A stretch of DNA of 64,000 nucleotides from Cryobacterium sp. PH31-L1 (GCF_030063145.1 NZ_JASISM010000006.1:1-64000), one strand, 5' to 3'. Counted from the stretch's first letter, positions 17,114 through 28,776 are shown. Numbers and translations are program-made. The notes: a model not told the origin generated them from the letters alone.

Positions 17114-17815
17114 TTACGGGTAGAGCGGATGCGTGGCGATCAGCAGAATCGCCGCGAAATGACACAGGAACGCCACGACCGTGAGGGTGTGGAAGATCTC
17201 ATGGAAGCCGAACACGCCCGGAACCGGGTTGGGCTTCTTGAGCCCGTAAACGACCGCGCCGACGGTATAGCAGAGCCCGCCGATCAGAATGAGCGTCATC
17301 ATGGTGGCGTTGGCCTGAAAGAAGTCCACGATGAATAACAGTGCGCCGTAACCGAGCACCAGGTAGAGCGGAACATAGAGCCAGCGCGGCGCGTGGATCC
17401 AGAACACCCGAAAGATGATGCCGAGCCCGGCGCCGCCCCAGACCAGCCAGAGCAGCAGAGTGGCCTTCTCCGGCGGCAGTGCGAGCACGGTGATCGGCGT
17501 GTACGACCCGGCGATCAGCAGAAAGATGTTGGCGTGGTCGATGCGTTTGAGAATGATGCGGGTGCGCGGCTGCCAGTTGAAGCGGTGGTACAGCGCCGAA
17601 TTGCCAAACAGCAGCATCGAGCTCAGCACGAATACGGCCGAGCTGATTTTGGCCGCCGACCCCTCAGCCAGCACCAGCAGTACGATGCCGGCGACGATCG
17701 TGACGGGAAAAGTTCCGGCGTGAATCCAGCCGCGCCAGGTGGGTTTCACGTCCTCCGGATGGGCGTCAGCCGCCTCGATCAGCGGCAGATTGGGGATATC
17801 GTGCTCGGTGGCCAT
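17114..17815 (-). CDS. Hemolysin III / YqfA-family membrane protein (PAQR fold)
   Basis: A 233-residue seven-helix protein. The family motif SALYHRFNW (after the second helix), the RIDHANIFLLIAGSYTP segment and the C-terminal GFHEIFHTLTVVAFLCHF carry the Ser, Asp and three His that form the metal site of PAQR-like proteins. The hemolysin name is historical; a hydrolase or lipid-sensing role is more likely. The start at 17815 follows a longer in-frame stretch that lacks family sequence. Confidence 0.85.
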   Translation of the reverse strand: MATEHDIPNLPLIEAADAHPEDVKPTWRGWIHAGTFPVTIVAGIVLLVLAEGSAAKISSAVFVLSSMLLFGNSALYHRFNWQPRTRIILKRIDHANIFLLIAGSYTPITVLALPPEKATLLLWLVWGGAGLGIIFRVFWIHAPRWLYVPLYLVLGYGALLFIVDFFQANATMMTLILIGGLCYTVGAVVYGLKKPNPVPGVFGFHEIFHTLTVVAFLCHFAAILLIATHPLYP

Positions 17816-17884
17816 GCTGCAAGGATACGACAGGGCGAGCCCCGGGTGCCCCGAACGCTCGTCGGAGTGGACTAGCGTAACTGT

Positions 17885-18670
17885 GTGCAGAAACCCCAAG
17901 TTCCCTCAGCGCGCGGCCTCCTCTACAGGCTGTATCAGCGCCGCCTGAGGCGCGGACTGACGCCGGAGCACCTGCCCCGTCACGTAGCCATGATCATCGA
18001 CGGCAACCGCCGCTGGGCCAGACAACTGGGGTTTCAGACGGCCGCACACGGTCACCGTGCCGGAGCCGCGAAGATGCGCGAATTTCTGGAATGGTGCGAC
18101 GACCTCGGAGTCTCGGTCGTCACCCTGTACCTGCTCTCCTCCGACAACCTCACCCAGCGGCCCGCTGACGAACTTGCCGATCTGATCGAGATCATCGCCG
18201 ATCTGGCCGAAGAGCTCTCGCACTATCGCGATTGGCGGGTGCAGCAGGTGGGGTCCAAGGCTGGCCTGCCGCTTCCGCTGGTCGCCGCCCTTGACGCAGC
18301 GGATGCCCGCACCAGCGACCGTACGGGCCTGCACGTGAATCTCGCGGTCGGCTACGGCGGGCGCACCGAGATCACAGACGCGATGCGCAGCATCGTCGCC
18401 ACCCACCACGCGCACGGCGGCACGCTGGAAGACCTCGCGGAGACGCTCACGCCCGAGCTGATCGGCCAGCACCTGTACACCGGCGGTCAGCCCGACCCCG
18501 ACCTCGTGATTCGCACCTCGGGTGAGCAGCGGCTGAGCGACTTCATGCTGTGGCAGAGCGCGCACAGCGAGTTCTACTTCGTCGAGGCGCTCGGCCCGGA
18601 CCTGCGTCAGATTGATTTTCTTCGGGCACTGCGCGACTTTTCCCGCCGGCAGCGCCGGTTCGGCGGCTAG
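17885..18670 (+). CDS. cis-Isoprenyl diphosphate synthase (UppS family)
   Basis: A 261-residue Z-prenyltransferase that builds polyprenyl diphosphate for cell-wall lipid carriers. The substrate-binding MIIDGNRRWAR motif places the catalytic Asp at residue 39. TLYLLSSDNLTQRP, NLAVGYGGRTEI and the C-terminal DLVIRTSGEQRLSDFMLWQSAHSE region are all intact. Actinobacteria often have two paralogues of different product length; this one lies in the context (next to hemolysin III and mca) of the shorter-chain type, but that is inference. GTG start. Confidence 0.88.
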   Translation: MQKPQVPSARGLLYRLYQRRLRRGLTPEHLPRHVAMIIDGNRRWARQLGFQTAAHGHRAGAAKMREFLEWCDDLGVSVVTLYLLSSDNLTQRPADELADLIEIIADLAEELSHYRDWRVQQVGSKAGLPLPLVAALDAADARTSDRTGLHVNLAVGYGGRTEITDAMRSIVATHHAHGGTLEDLAETLTPELIGQHLYTGGQPDPDLVIRTSGEQRLSDFMLWQSAHSEFYFVEALGPDLRQIDFLRALRDFSRRQRRFGG

Positions 18671-18731
18671 ACCCGTTGGTGGGGTGAGACCAGCGGGGGA
18701 GTATTCGATTTCCAATTGATTGGACCCAAGC

Positions 18732-19853
18732 ATGAATTCGCTCCTGAGCTTCACCGATGGCTTTCGACATGAACCCGGCTACCTCAACTATGGCCGGGTC
18801 GGTCCGCTCTCCGAAGCCGTCGTCGCCGAGACCCTGGGTCAGACCGAGGTGCTCTCGCGTGCCCGCTACGGCAGCCTCGACCACCTCGCCGAGCAGGATC
18901 TGCGTGCGCGCACCGCGGTATCCGCTCTCACCGGTTTCACGCCCGAACAGGTCGTGCTGCAGCCCAACACCAGCTCGGGACTGATGCAGGCTATGTTCGG
19001 TCTGACCGGTTCGGTGCTGTTGTCTGCGGGGGACTTTCCCAGCGTGCCGTTCGCCGCAGTTCGGGCCGCTGAGGCCCTGCATGTGGTCGCCCCGCTCTGG
19101 TTGCAGACCGAGCATGGCCGCGTAACTCCGGGGCAGATCCGCGACCAGCTCACGCCGGCCGTCGCGGCCGTTGCTGTGTGTCTGGTCGATTCCCGCACCG
19201 GCTATCGGGCCGACCTCGAGGGAATCCGTCAGGTCATCGGCGATCGCTTACTCATCGTCGACGCCATCCAGGGCTTCGGCGTCGTCGATGCCGCCTACGA
19301 GGCAGCGGATGTTGTGGCCTCCGGTGGTCAGAAATGGACGCGGGCCGGCTGGGGAACCGGTTTTCTGGCCCTCAGCGAGCGGGCGCTGGAACGGCTCGTG
19401 CCGGTGTATTCCGGCTACGTCGGCACCGATACCGACGAGCCGTGGGACGAAGTGACCCCGCCGAGCCGTGCAGCCAGTGCCTTCCGGGTGACCAACGGCG
19501 ACTCCATAGCGCAGGCGCGGTTCGCCGCAGCCCTCGAGCAGATCGCCGACGTGGGTGTCGACGTCATCCAAACCGCCATGAACGACAACGTCTCGCAGAT
19601 CATCGAACTCGTCGACGAATTCGTCACCGACATCGTCTCGCCCCGCGATGTTCGCGAACGGGCGGGCATCGTCGTACTCGAGCCTCCGGCTGAGTTGCTG
19701 ACCACCCTCGTGGCCAGCCTGCACAACCACGGCATCACGGCGACCACCCGTGGCACCACCGTGAGGCTTAGCGTGCACGCGGCCCTCGACCCTGACACGG
19801 TGACCATGCTGAGGGGTGCGCTCACCGCCTACACGCTCGCCGCTACCTACTAG
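18732..19853 (+). CDS. PLP-dependent aminotransferase class V-fold protein
   Basis: A 373-residue protein of the fold-type I PLP family that includes cysteine desulfurases and kynureninases. The PLP Lys lies in SGGQKWTRAGWGTGF, preceded by the LLIVDAIQGFGVVD cofactor-binding Asp and by LQPNTSSGLMQAMF at the phosphate site. No reactive Cys loop typical of IscS/SufS is visible, so a desulfurase function is not supported. I chose the ATG at 18732 over an upstream TTG. Monocistronic; substrate unknown. Confidence 0.8.
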   Translation: MNSLLSFTDGFRHEPGYLNYGRVGPLSEAVVAETLGQTEVLSRARYGSLDHLAEQDLRARTAVSALTGFTPEQVVLQPNTSSGLMQAMFGLTGSVLLSAGDFPSVPFAAVRAAEALHVVAPLWLQTEHGRVTPGQIRDQLTPAVAAVAVCLVDSRTGYRADLEGIRQVIGDRLLIVDAIQGFGVVDAAYEAADVVASGGQKWTRAGWGTGFLALSERALERLVPVYSGYVGTDTDEPWDEVTPPSRAASAFRVTNGDSIAQARFAAALEQIADVGVDVIQTAMNDNVSQIIELVDEFVTDIVSPRDVRERAGIVVLEPPAELLTTLVASLHNHGITATTRGTTVRLSVHAALDPDTVTMLRGALTAYTLAATY

Positions 19854-20058
19854 CATCGCTGCGGTCCAGACTCGGCGTCTGCCCCAACGTCAGGTGAACG
19901 TCAGATTTCGGTGGGCGTGTCGGGTTCCATTTAGCGCCGGTAAGTCGTAGCGTCGCTTTCATCAGGTACGGCACCTGATCGAGACGGCCATATAAGTACG
20001 GCTCGAGAATTGCTTGATGGCCAGCTCGCCAAAGTGATCCGCGTCCTCGTGGCGCAGG

Positions 20059-21450
20059 GTGGGAGTGGCTGTGACCGACGTTCGAAATGACGGCGCGAGA
20101 ACCGACACTGAGCAAACTGAACGCAAGGCGACTGACCGGGTGGAAACATCCGTTTCGCAAACCGAGCGCACCTTTGTGTTGGACACCTCGGTGCTTCTGT
20201 CTGATCCGAAAGCGATTTTCCGCTTTGCCGAGCACGCCGTTGTGTTGCCCGTGGTGGTGATCAGCGAACTGGAGTCGAAACGAAATGACCCGGAGATCGG
20301 GTATTTCGCTCGGCAGGCGCTGCGTAACCTCGACGAGCTGAGGCTCAAGTACGAACGCCTCGACTTTCCGATTCCGGTCGGTGAGGGCGGCAGCCTGCGA
20401 GTGGAACTGAACCACTCGAACATGTCGGTGCTGCCGTCGGGCCTGCAGCTGAACGACAACGATTCGCGCATTCTCGCCGTGGCCCTGAACCTGGCCAATG
20501 ACGGAATGACCGTGACCGTCGTCTCGAAGGACCTGCCGCTGCGGGTGAAGGCCGCGTCCCTCGGCCTCGCTGCCGATGAATACCGGCACGAACTCGCCGT
20601 CGACTCCGGCTGGACCGGCATGGACGAGATCACCCTCAGCGCCGAGCAGATGAGCGTGCTCTACGACAAAGAGACGCTTGACTCGCGCGCGGTGCAGGAC
20701 ATGCCGATCAATACCGGCCTGGTCATCCACTCGGATCGCGGGTCGGCTCTCGGCCGAGTGACCAGCCGTGGAACGCTCAAGCTCGTGCGCGGCGACCGTG
20801 ACGTCTTTGGGCTGCACGGCCGGTCGGCCGAGCAACGACTGGCCATCGACCTGCTGCTCGACCCGGAGATCGGCATTCTGTCGCTGGGCGGACGAGCCGG
20901 AACCGGTAAGTCGGCGCTCGCTCTCTGCGCGGGCCTGGAGGCCGTGCTCGAGCGCCAGCAGTACCGCAAGATCATGGTGTTCCGGCCGCTGTATGCGGTC
21001 GGTGGCCAGGATCTCGGTTTTCTGCCCGGTGACCAGGGTGAGAAGATGGGGCCGTGGGCGCAGGCGGTCTTCGACACGCTCGGCGCGATCGTCTCGGAGA
21101 ACGTGGTCGAGGAGGTGATGGAGCGTGGCATCTTGGAGGTGCTGCCGCTCACTCACATTCGAGGTCGGTCCCTGCACGACGCCTTCGTGATCGTGGACGA
21201 GGCGCAGTCGCTTGAACGCAACGTGCTCCTGACCGTGCTGAGCCGCATCGGTCAGAACTCGCGAGTAGTGCTCACCCATGACGTCGCCCAGCGCGACAAT
21301 CTGCGGGTCGGCCGTTTCGACGGCGTGGCCAGCGTGATTGAGACGTTGAAGGGGCATCCGCTGTTTGCGCACATGACCCTGACCCGTTCGGAGCGCAGCG
21401 CGATCGCGGCTCTCGTGACGGAGATGCTGGAGGGCAACGAGGTTATGTAG
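20059..21450 (+). CDS. phoH2: PhoH2-type PIN domain-PhoH ATPase fusion (RNA helicase/RNase)
   Basis: A 463-residue fusion. The PIN nuclease domain (about 37-185) keeps its acidic residues: Asp42 in [11 protein letters not shown], Glu in VISELESK, and Asp in NDNDSRILA and VVSKD. The PhoH ATPase half (about 250-460) has Walker [12 protein letters not shown], Walker [12 protein letters not shown] and the [14 protein letters not shown] region. Mycobacterial PhoH2 unwinds and cleaves RNA in an ATP-dependent way. GTG codons at 20059, 20065 and 20071 are all possible starts. A strong hairpin follows the stop. Confidence 0.9.
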   Translation: MGVAVTDVRNDGARTDTEQTERKATDRVETSVSQTERTFVLDTSVLLSDPKAIFRFAEHAVVLPVVVISELESKRNDPEIGYFARQALRNLDELRLKYERLDFPIPVGEGGSLRVELNHSNMSVLPSGLQLNDNDSRILAVALNLANDGMTVTVVSKDLPLRVKAASLGLAADEYRHELAVDSGWTGMDEITLSAEQMSVLYDKETLDSRAVQDMPINTGLVIHSDRGSALGRVTSRGTLKLVRGDRDVFGLHGRSAEQRLAIDLLLDPEIGILSLGGRAGTGKSALALCAGLEAVLERQQYRKIMVFRPLYAVGGQDLGFLPGDQGEKMGPWAQAVFDTLGAIVSENVVEEVMERGILEVLPLTHIRGRSLHDAFVIVDEAQSLERNVLLTVLSRIGQNSRVVLTHDVAQRDNLRVGRFDGVASVIETLKGHPLFAHMTLTRSERSAIAALVTEMLEGNEVM

Positions 21451-21455
21451 TCGGT

Positions 21456-21500
21456 ACGGCAAACCGCCCGGTCCCTCGCGGGGGCCGGGCGGTTTGCCGT
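21456..21500. terminator. Bidirectional terminator between phoH2 and fumC
   Basis: ACGGCAAACCGCCCGG (21456-21471) pairs perfectly with CCGGGCGGTTTGCCGT (21485-21500) around a 13-base centre that can pair further (CCC/GGG). It lies between two convergent genes and ends four bases before the fumC stop codon. The 16-base GC-rich stem is strong; flanking T-tracts are weak. Confidence 0.8.
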
Positions 21501-21504
21501 GCTG

Positions 21505-22920
21505 TTACTTCTTCTGCGGGGGACGTGTCATGCTGAGCACGTCGAGGGCCGTGTCAAGCTCGGCGAGCGTGAGGTCGCCGCGTTCGACGTGGCCGAGCGC
21601 AATGACTGCCTCACGCACGGTGAGTCCCTCGGCGACGGCCTTCTTGGCCACCTTGGCGGCGGCTTCGTAGCCGATGACGCGGTTGAGCGGGGTGACGATG
21701 GACGGTGATTTCTCCGCCAGCGCACGCGCGTGCTCGAGGTTGGCGACGAGGCCGTCAACGGTCTTGTCGGCGAGAACGCGGGTCGCGTTGGTGAGCAGAC
21801 GGATCGACTCGAGCAGGGCGGTTCCCATGACCGGGATACCGACGTTTAGCTCGAACGAGCCCGAAGCGCCGGACCAGGCGATGGTGGCATCGTTGCCGAT
21901 GACGCGCGAGCACACCATGAGCACGGCTTCCGGAATGACCGGGTTGACTTTGCCGGGCATGATTGACGAGCCGGGCTGCAGGTCGGGAATGTTGAGTTCG
22001 CCGAACCCGGTGTTCGGGCCTGACCCCATCCAGCGCAGGTCGTTGTTGATCTTGGTCAGCGAGACGGCGATGGTGCGCAGGGCTCCGGAAGCGTCGACGA
22101 GGCCGTCGCGGTTGGCCTGGGCCTCGAAGTGGTCGCTCGCTTCGGTGATCGGCAGTTCGGTCTCCTGAACGAGCAGTTCGATGACCAGCTGCGGAAAACC
22201 GTAGGGCGTGTTGATGCCGGTGCCGACCGCGGTTCCGCCGAGCGGAACCTCGGCGACGCGGGGAAGAGCCGTTCGAATTCGCTCGATACCGAGGCGCATC
22301 TGGCGGGCGTAGCCGCCAAATTCCTGGCCGAGGGTGACCGGGGTCGCGTCCATCAGGTGGGTGCGCCCCGCCTTGACGGCCTCTTTCCACAGTTCAGCCT
22401 TGGACTCGAACGCGACCGCGAGGTGGTCGAGCGAGGGGATGAGCTCGTCGATCAGGGCGCTCGTCACGGCGATGTGCACTGAGGTGGGGAACACGTCGTT
22501 GGAGGACTGGCTCGCGTTGACGTGGTCGTTCGGGTGCACCGGGCGGCCGAGGGCGCGGGTCGCGAGGGTGGCGATGACCTCGTTCATGTTCATGTTCGAC
22601 GAGGTACCGCTGCCGGTCTGGTAGACGTCGATCGGAAACTCGTTGTCGTACTGGCCGGTGATGACCTCGTCGGCGGCCGCGGCGATCGCGTCAGCGATGT
22701 CCTGCTCCAGCACGCCGAGCTGAGCGTTGGCGAGGGCTGCGGACTTCTTGATGCGGGCGAGAGCCGCGATTTGCGCGGACTCGAGTGTGGAACCCGAGAT
22801 CGGGAAGTTCTCCACGGCTCGCTGTGTCTGGGCACCGTAGAGTGCGTCAGTCGGAACCCGGACCTCACCCATCGTGTCGTGTTCGATCCGGTAGCCGGCG
22901 TTTGCGGAGGTGTCCACCAC
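21505..22920 (-). CDS. fumC: Fumarate hydratase class II
   Basis: A 471-residue TCA-cycle enzyme that interconverts fumarate and malate. [11 protein letters not shown] at the start, the [14 protein letters not shown] and [14 protein letters not shown] substrate-site segments, [15 protein letters not shown] and the signature [11 protein letters not shown] are intact. The GTG at 22920 is chosen because AAAGGG sits ten bases upstream; the ATG at 22929 is too close to that site. It is the last gene of a minus-strand run from xseA. Confidence 0.93.
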   Translation of the reverse strand: MVDTSANAGYRIEHDTMGEVRVPTDALYGAQTQRAVENFPISGSTLESAQIAALARIKKSAALANAQLGVLEQDIADAIAAAADEVITGQYDNEFPIDVYQTGSGTSSNMNMNEVIATLATRALGRPVHPNDHVNASQSSNDVFPTSVHIAVTSALIDELIPSLDHLAVAFESKAELWKEAVKAGRTHLMDATPVTLGQEFGGYARQMRLGIERIRTALPRVAEVPLGGTAVGTGINTPYGFPQLVIELLVQETELPITEASDHFEAQANRDGLVDASGALRTIAVSLTKINNDLRWMGSGPNTGFGELNIPDLQPGSSIMPGKVNPVIPEAVLMVCSRVIGNDATIAWSGASGSFELNVGIPVMGTALLESIRLLTNATRVLADKTVDGLVANLEHARALAEKSPSIVTPLNRVIGYEAAAKVAKKAVAEGLTVREAVIALGHVERGDLTLAELDTALDVLSMTRPPQKK

Positions 22921-22994
22921 TATGTGCATTCCCTTTCGGTGCTGTATGAGAGTCGTGCTGTGCGCAACGGGTGCGCGATTAAACGGCGGCGGGT

Positions 22995-23645
22995 CTAAAT
23001 GACGCCCACCACGATGTTGGGGTCGGCCTGCCCTTCGCGAAGAACGTAATTCGCGCCGACGATAGCCAATGTACCTTCTGCGATGGCCGCGCTGATCACC
23101 TCGGACTGCTCGAGCAGTTCGGTAACCGTGTCTTTGAGGTGTTCCCGGCCCACGTGGCCGGCATCGACCAGCTGAGGTTCGAGAAAAGCGGATGCTGACG
23201 CCCCGCTCACCCGACGCACCGCCGGAACGATCTTTTCGATCACGTGGGCGATATGAACGGGGAGGGGCGGGGCATCCGCTGCTTGAGAGTCGATGGCGGC
23301 GCGCACCGCACCGCACTCGTCGTGGCCGAGCACGAGAATGAGTGGCACGTGCAGTACCGCGACGGCATATTCGAGCGAGCCGAGCACAGATTCGGAGATG
23401 ATCTGACCGGCGTTGCGCACGACGAACAGGTCACCGAGGCCCTGGTCGAAGATGATCTCGGCGGCGAGGCGGGAGTCGCTGCAGCCGAACAGGGCAGCGT
23501 GCGGGGTCTGCTGGCCGACGAGTTCTGCCCGTCGGTCGACATCTTCGCGGTGCCGGGGGGTGCCGGCGACGAAGCGCACGTTGCCTTCGCGTAGTTCGTT
23601 CCAGGCCTCAGCCGGCGATGGGGGAGTCGTCCACGCGCGGTTCAT
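22995..23645 (-). CDS. Beta-class carbonic anhydrase
   Basis: A 216-residue zinc enzyme that hydrates CO2. The zinc ligands Cys55, His108 and Cys111 lie in LFGCSDSR and LGHDECGA; the Asp57-Arg59 dyad is present, as is the VVRNAGQ segment. Its start overlaps the end of the DUF4245 gene by four bases, so it belongs to the xse run. Bicarbonate supply for carboxylases is the likely role. Confidence 0.9.
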   Translation of the reverse strand: MNRAWTTPPSPAEAWNELREGNVRFVAGTPRHREDVDRRAELVGQQTPHAALFGCSDSRLAAEIIFDQGLGDLFVVRNAGQIISESVLGSLEYAVAVLHVPLILVLGHDECGAVRAAIDSQAADAPPLPVHIAHVIEKIVPAVRRVSGASASAFLEPQLVDAGHVGREHLKDTVTELLEQSEVISAAIAEGTLAIVGANYVLREGQADPNIVVGVI

Positions 23646-24295
23646 TCGGCGGCGTTCTCTGCCACGTTGGGCGCCAGCGCGGTAGCGAGGGTCTCGAAGT
23701 CTCCGGTGGATGCCGTGCCGATGAGCACGTAGGTGCTCGTGCCAGCGGTCGTGACGAGGGCGTAGTCGAAGTTGCCTCGATCGGCGGCGGCCGCGCTGTT
23801 GCGGTAGACGTCCCAGGTGACTCCGGCGATACTCACGGTGTCGACGACGGGGGAGTCGGGCAGTTTCTGGGCGAGCCAGGTGGGGTTAGCGTCGAAGGCC
23901 TGGTTGAAGCCGATGTACTGGTTGTCGGGTGTGAGCAGCCCAATGTACCAGGAGGGTACTTGGCCGTTAGTGCCGGCCCGCCACTCGGCGTCATTGGCGC
24001 TCCAATCGACCGGCAACACGGGACTCGCGAGGGCGTGGCCCACGACGGGCTGCGTCTGGGCAGCGATACTCGCGTAGTCGATGTCGCGAGTGATCGGGTT
24101 GTCATTGCGCGGCACCAGCAGCACGAGCACGAGCACGGCGCCCACCGTCACGAGCAGGGACAGTACCAGATTGTTGACCGTCTTGTGCGAGCGGTACTTG
24201 CGCGAATTCTCGGCGAGTCGGTCGGCGGTCTCCTGCGGAGTCTCCGGCCGGCCGAGTTCGGCGACGACGCGCAATGGTTTGGGGGCGCGGCTCAT
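23642..24295 (-). CDS. DUF4245 membrane-anchored protein
   Basis: A 217-residue protein with a cytoplasmic N-terminus (1-45), one membrane helix (about 46-65) and an exported beta-rich domain carrying PVLPVDWSANDAEWR and the C-terminal YVLIGTASTGDFETLATAL. DUF4245 proteins are found next to the exonuclease VII genes in Actinobacteria. It overlaps both neighbours by four bases, so translation is coupled. Function unknown. Confidence 0.8.
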   Translation of the reverse strand: MSRAPKPLRVVAELGRPETPQETADRLAENSRKYRSHKTVNNLVLSLLVTVGAVLVLVLLVPRNDNPITRDIDYASIAAQTQPVVGHALASPVLPVDWSANDAEWRAGTNGQVPSWYIGLLTPDNQYIGFNQAFDANPTWLAQKLPDSPVVDTVSIAGVTWDVYRNSAAAADRGNFDYALVTTAGTSTYVLIGTASTGDFETLATALAPNVAENAAE

Positions 24296-24546
24296 CTGGC
24301 GGTCGCGGTGTCTTCGCTGGCGGGCGCCGTCTGGGCCAGACGGGCGGCATCCAGTCTGGCTTTCGCGCCGATCAGCCATTCTTCGCAGCGGCGGGCGAGG
24401 GCTTCGCCGCGTTCCCACAGCGCGAGCGACTGCTCCAGGGTGCTGGAGCCCTGCTCGAGCTCGTTCACCACGCGGATGAGCTCATCGCGGGCCTGTTCGT
24501 AGCTGAGTTCACTGGTGTCTGCGGCGGGCGAGGTCATGGCATCCAT
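24292..24546 (-). CDS. xseB: Exodeoxyribonuclease VII small subunit
   Basis: An 84-residue helical protein with the family pattern LSYEQARDELIRVVNELEQGSSTLEQSLALWERGEALARRCE (about residues 14-54). Several copies coat the large subunit and activate the nuclease. It lies five bases after xseA. The Met at position 4 is an alternative start. Confidence 0.9.
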   Translation of the reverse strand: MDAMTSPAADTSELSYEQARDELIRVVNELEQGSSTLEQSLALWERGEALARRCEEWLIGAKARLDAARLAQTAPASEDTATAR

Positions 24547-24551
24547 TCTAA

Positions 24552-25769
24552 TTATTTCGACGCGGCGGCGTTGGTGGTGGCGGGCACGGTGCCGCTGGCC
24601 AGGGTGAGCAGAAGTTCGGTGCCAGCGGGGGCGTCGTCGGCGCTGCGCAACACATGACCGCTGGGAAGCTGGGCGATCGCGTAGCCGCGGTCGAGGGTGC
24701 CCTGGGGCGACAGGGCGCGCAGCTGCGAACGCAGTTCCACCACGGTGGCGCCAGCGCGTTCGAGAATGCGTACGGTGAGTTCGGCGCCGCGCGCCACGTA
24801 GCGGGTGAGATCTTCGCTGCGAGAGTCGATGATCCAGCGCGGGTCGCTCAGCACCGGTCGGCTGCGCAGCTGTGAAATGCGGTCGATTTCCGACGAGAGG
24901 ATGCCGGTCAGTCGGCTGCTGAGGCGCGCCCGGGCCTGCTGCACCCGGTTCAATTCGTCGCTGACATCGGGAACGACGCGCTTGGCGGCATCCGTGGGGG
25001 TGGACGCCCGCAGATCGGCGACGTCGTCGAGCAGCGGACGGTCGGCCTCGTGCCCGATCGCGCTCACCAGCGGGGTTCTGCAGGCAGCAGCGGCGCGCAC
25101 GAGACTCTCATCGCTGAAGGTGAGCAGGTTCTGAAAGTCGCCGCCGCCGCGAGCGACGATGATGACGTCGACCTCTGGGTCGGCGTCGAGCCGCTGGATC
25201 GCGCTGGTCACCTCGCCGACGGCACGGTTACCCTGTACAGCGGCGTGCGCGACCCGAAAATTCACGGCCGGCCAGCGCAGCTGCGCGTTGCGAATGACAT
25301 CCTTCTCGGCGTCGGAATCTTTTCCGGTCACAAGGCCGATGCAGTGCGGCAAGAACGGCAGGTGCTTCTTGCGCGAGGCATCGAACAGGCCCTCGCTCGC
25401 GAGCTGTTTTCGCAGGCGTTCCAGTCGTTCGAGCAGGTCGCCGAGCCCGACGTGCCGCATCTCGAAGGCCTGCATGGTCAGCGTGCCGCCCTTGACCCAG
25501 AAGTTGGGCTTGACCAGGGCAACAACGCGGTCACCGGCCTTGAAATCGGCGGTCAGTTTGGCGCGCACCGACGACCAGATCGTGAAACTTACCGTGGCAT
25601 CTTCAGAAAGATCTTTGAGCTTGCCGTAGACGTTGCCGCCGCTGGCACCCCACTGGGTGATCTCGCCCTCGACCCAGACCATGCCGAGCCGCTCGATGTA
25701 GCCGCGGATCTTACCCGAAAGCAGAGCGACCGGCCACGGCGTTTCGACGGTGGCGGGGGCATCCGTCAT
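24552..25769 (-). CDS. xseA: Exodeoxyribonuclease VII large subunit
   Basis: A 405-residue catalytic subunit that degrades single-stranded DNA. The N-terminal OB fold (GYIERLGMVWVEGEITQWGAS to about residue 110) is followed by the nuclease core with VDVIIVARGGGDFQNLLTFSDE and TPLVSAIGHEADRPLLDDVADLRASTPTDAA. The protein is somewhat shorter than the E. coli form because the coiled-coil stalk is reduced, as usual in Actinobacteria. Start at ATG 25769. First gene of the minus-strand run, divergent from ispH. Confidence 0.93.
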   Translation of the reverse strand: MTDAPATVETPWPVALLSGKIRGYIERLGMVWVEGEITQWGASGGNVYGKLKDLSEDATVSFTIWSSVRAKLTADFKAGDRVVALVKPNFWVKGGTLTMQAFEMRHVGLGDLLERLERLRKQLASEGLFDASRKKHLPFLPHCIGLVTGKDSDAEKDVIRNAQLRWPAVNFRVAHAAVQGNRAVGEVTSAIQRLDADPEVDVIIVARGGGDFQNLLTFSDESLVRAAAACRTPLVSAIGHEADRPLLDDVADLRASTPTDAAKRVVPDVSDELNRVQQARARLSSRLTGILSSEIDRISQLRSRPVLSDPRWIIDSRSEDLTRYVARGAELTVRILERAGATVVELRSQLRALSPQGTLDRGYAIAQLPSGHVLRSADDAPAGTELLLTLASGTVPATTNAAASK

Positions 25770-25865
25770 ACGGTGATCCTGTCGGTGGTGCTGATCGTGG
25801 CGCTGACGTTGGGCACAGGCGGGTCCTCCCAGAGTTCTTCGATCGGTCGTGCGTAGACTGAGGCG

Positions 25866-26954
25866 GTGAACACCAGCGCGCACACTACTGACAAGCCGAC
25901 CTCTATTGGCCTGGGCATGCCACGCATTCCCAGCGCTCGCAACAGGCTTAAGGATACCCCCGTGGTCGGACATAAGCGGGTGCTGCTCGCTGCCCCGCGT
26001 GGTTACTGCGCCGGAGTCGACCGCGCGGTCATCGCCGTGGAGAAGGCGCTCGAGCACTACGGCGCCCCCGTGTACGTGCGCAAGCAGATCGTGCACAACA
26101 TTCACGTGGTCTCGGAGCTCGAGAATCTGGGTGCCATCTTCGTCGACGAGGTCGACGAAGTTCCGCGCGGCGCGCACATCGTGTTCAGCGCCCACGGGGT
26201 CTCACCGGCCGTCGTCAACGCCGCCGCCGAGCGCGGGCTGCAAGCCATCGACGCCACCTGCCCGCTCGTGACCAAGGTGCACCGCGAAGCCGTGCGTTTC
26301 GCCCGCGATGATTTTCAGATTCTGCTGATCGGCCACGAAGGCCACGAGGAGGTCGAGGGCACCGCCGGTGAAGCCCCAGAGCACACCACGCTCGTCGGCA
26401 GTCCCGAGGAAGCCGATACCGTTGTCGTGCGCGACCCCGACAAGGTGGTCTGGCTGTCCCAGACCACGCTCAGCGTTGACGAGACCATGGAGACCGTGCG
26501 TCGGCTGCGGGCGCGCTTTCCTAACCTGCAGGATCCGCCCAGCGACGACATCTGCTACGCCACCCAGAACCGCCAAGTGGCCATTAAAAAGGTCGCGCGC
26601 GACTCCGACCTCGTGATCGTGGTCGGCTCCGCCAACTCGTCGAACTCCGTGCGCCTGGTCGAAGTGGCTCTGGAATACGGTGCGAAAGCGGCCTACCGCG
26701 TTGACTTCGCGAGCGAGGTCAAGCAGGAGTGGCTCGACAACGCGGCCACCGTGGGCGTGACGAGCGGGGCATCCGTTCCCGAAGAACTCGTCGACGAACT
26801 GCTCGCCGCCCTCGCCGACGCCGGCTACGCCGACGTCGTGCCGGTCAAGACCGCCGAAGAAGACCTGATCTTCTCGCTGCCCAAGGAACTGCGCAAGGAC
26901 CTTTCGGGCGAAACGGATGCCCGTGCCTTCGGCGGCCGCGCCGCCGCCGAGTAA
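25866..26954 (+). CDS. ispH: 4-hydroxy-3-methylbut-2-enyl diphosphate reductase
   Basis: A 362-residue iron-sulfur enzyme for the last step of the MEP isoprenoid pathway. Three cluster-binding cysteines are at 48 (APRGYCAGV), 132 (DATCPLV) and 230 (DDICYATQ). The His residues in QIVHN and GHEGHEE and the GSANSSNS substrate loop are intact. The GTG at 25866 adds about 30 residues before the conserved core; the ATG at 25917 is an alternative start. Confidence 0.93.
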   Translation: MNTSAHTTDKPTSIGLGMPRIPSARNRLKDTPVVGHKRVLLAAPRGYCAGVDRAVIAVEKALEHYGAPVYVRKQIVHNIHVVSELENLGAIFVDEVDEVPRGAHIVFSAHGVSPAVVNAAAERGLQAIDATCPLVTKVHREAVRFARDDFQILLIGHEGHEEVEGTAGEAPEHTTLVGSPEEADTVVVRDPDKVVWLSQTTLSVDETMETVRRLRARFPNLQDPPSDDICYATQNRQVAIKKVARDSDLVIVVGSANSSNSVRLVEVALEYGAKAAYRVDFASEVKQEWLDNAATVGVTSGASVPEELVDELLAALADAGYADVVPVKTAEEDLIFSLPKELRKDLSGETDARAFGGRAAAE

Positions 26955-27015
26955 ACGGCCGAGTGACCCGGGGAACGGAAGGATCTCGCTTCGTTCCTCG
27001 GGGGCTGCACCTGCG

Positions 27016-27591
27016 CTACTGGCGGCTGAGAAACTCAATTAGGGTCGTGTCGATGGAGAGCGCAGCCACGGTGAAGGCGAACAGCACGACGAGGGACACA
27101 GCTCCACCGGCGATCGGCACGTAGAAAGTCCGTCGATGACGCAGCAGCATCCGAACGGATATGGCTGCCGCGGCGAGCCAGACGAATATCAGCACGATTG
27201 CGCCGGACGTCGTGATCGCACCGACGGATGCAGCGGGATCGTACGTTCCCAGGCCCTCCCGCGTGTAGAACATTTGCATGGCAACCGGGAAACCGCCGAG
27301 CGAGAACACGCCGTAGACATTTGCCAGGAGCCCGAAGGCAAGTAGACCGATGGTCCACGGGCGGTCCCAGCCGGGAACGGTTCGCGGTCCGGCCACCACC
27401 GGGGGAGCCTGCTGATAGTTGGGGGACGGTGTTCCCGCTCCCGCCCCGGCAGTGGGGGAGGGAGCGGGGTCAACCCGGTTCGTGTCCTGCGGCGGCTGCC
27501 AGGTCCAGCCTTCAGGGGCGAGTTCGCCGTACTGGGGGCGCGGGCGTGGGTCTTTCGCGGGTGGTGGAACGGAGTCCGGGCTGTCTGTCAT
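27016..27591 (-). CDS. Membrane protein with Pro-rich N-terminus, DUF6264-like
   Basis: A 191-residue protein. A disordered Pro-rich cytoplasmic head (1-75) carrying RPRPQYGELAPEGWTWQPP is followed by four membrane helices (about 80-190). This head motif occurs in uncharacterised Microbacteriaceae membrane proteins that I associate, tentatively, with DUF6264. The start at 27591 is an ATG; longer frames run into fbaA. It lies just downstream of fbaA on the same strand. Function unknown. Confidence 0.65.
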   Translation of the reverse strand: MTDSPDSVPPPAKDPRPRPQYGELAPEGWTWQPPQDTNRVDPAPSPTAGAGAGTPSPNYQQAPPVVAGPRTVPGWDRPWTIGLLAFGLLANVYGVFSLGGFPVAMQMFYTREGLGTYDPAASVGAITTSGAIVLIFVWLAAAAISVRMLLRHRRTFYVPIAGGAVSLVVLFAFTVAALSIDTTLIEFLSRQ

Positions 27592-27595
27592 TGCT

Positions 27596-28621
<1,026 letters not shown>

Positions 28622-28776
28622 TGCTTCTCCTCGAAAGTGTGCGGGGGTGTGACCCGAGTCTAGCCACGCCTGCCTCGGCGTGGTCCGTGCGCGATAAGGT
28701 GACTCGGGCGGACAATCCGCGCGACCCGCCGCGCATCCGTCGTATTCGAAGTCGAACTTACGTCCGGGAGGACCTT

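Noticed and set aside
18732..19853. Cysteine desulfurase annotation for the class V-fold protein
   Set aside because: No catalytic Cys loop is visible; only the PLP-fold assignment is safe.
19843..21462. 539-codon minus-strand open frame
   Set aside because: It is antisense to phoH2; His/Arg/Gln-rich composition without domains.
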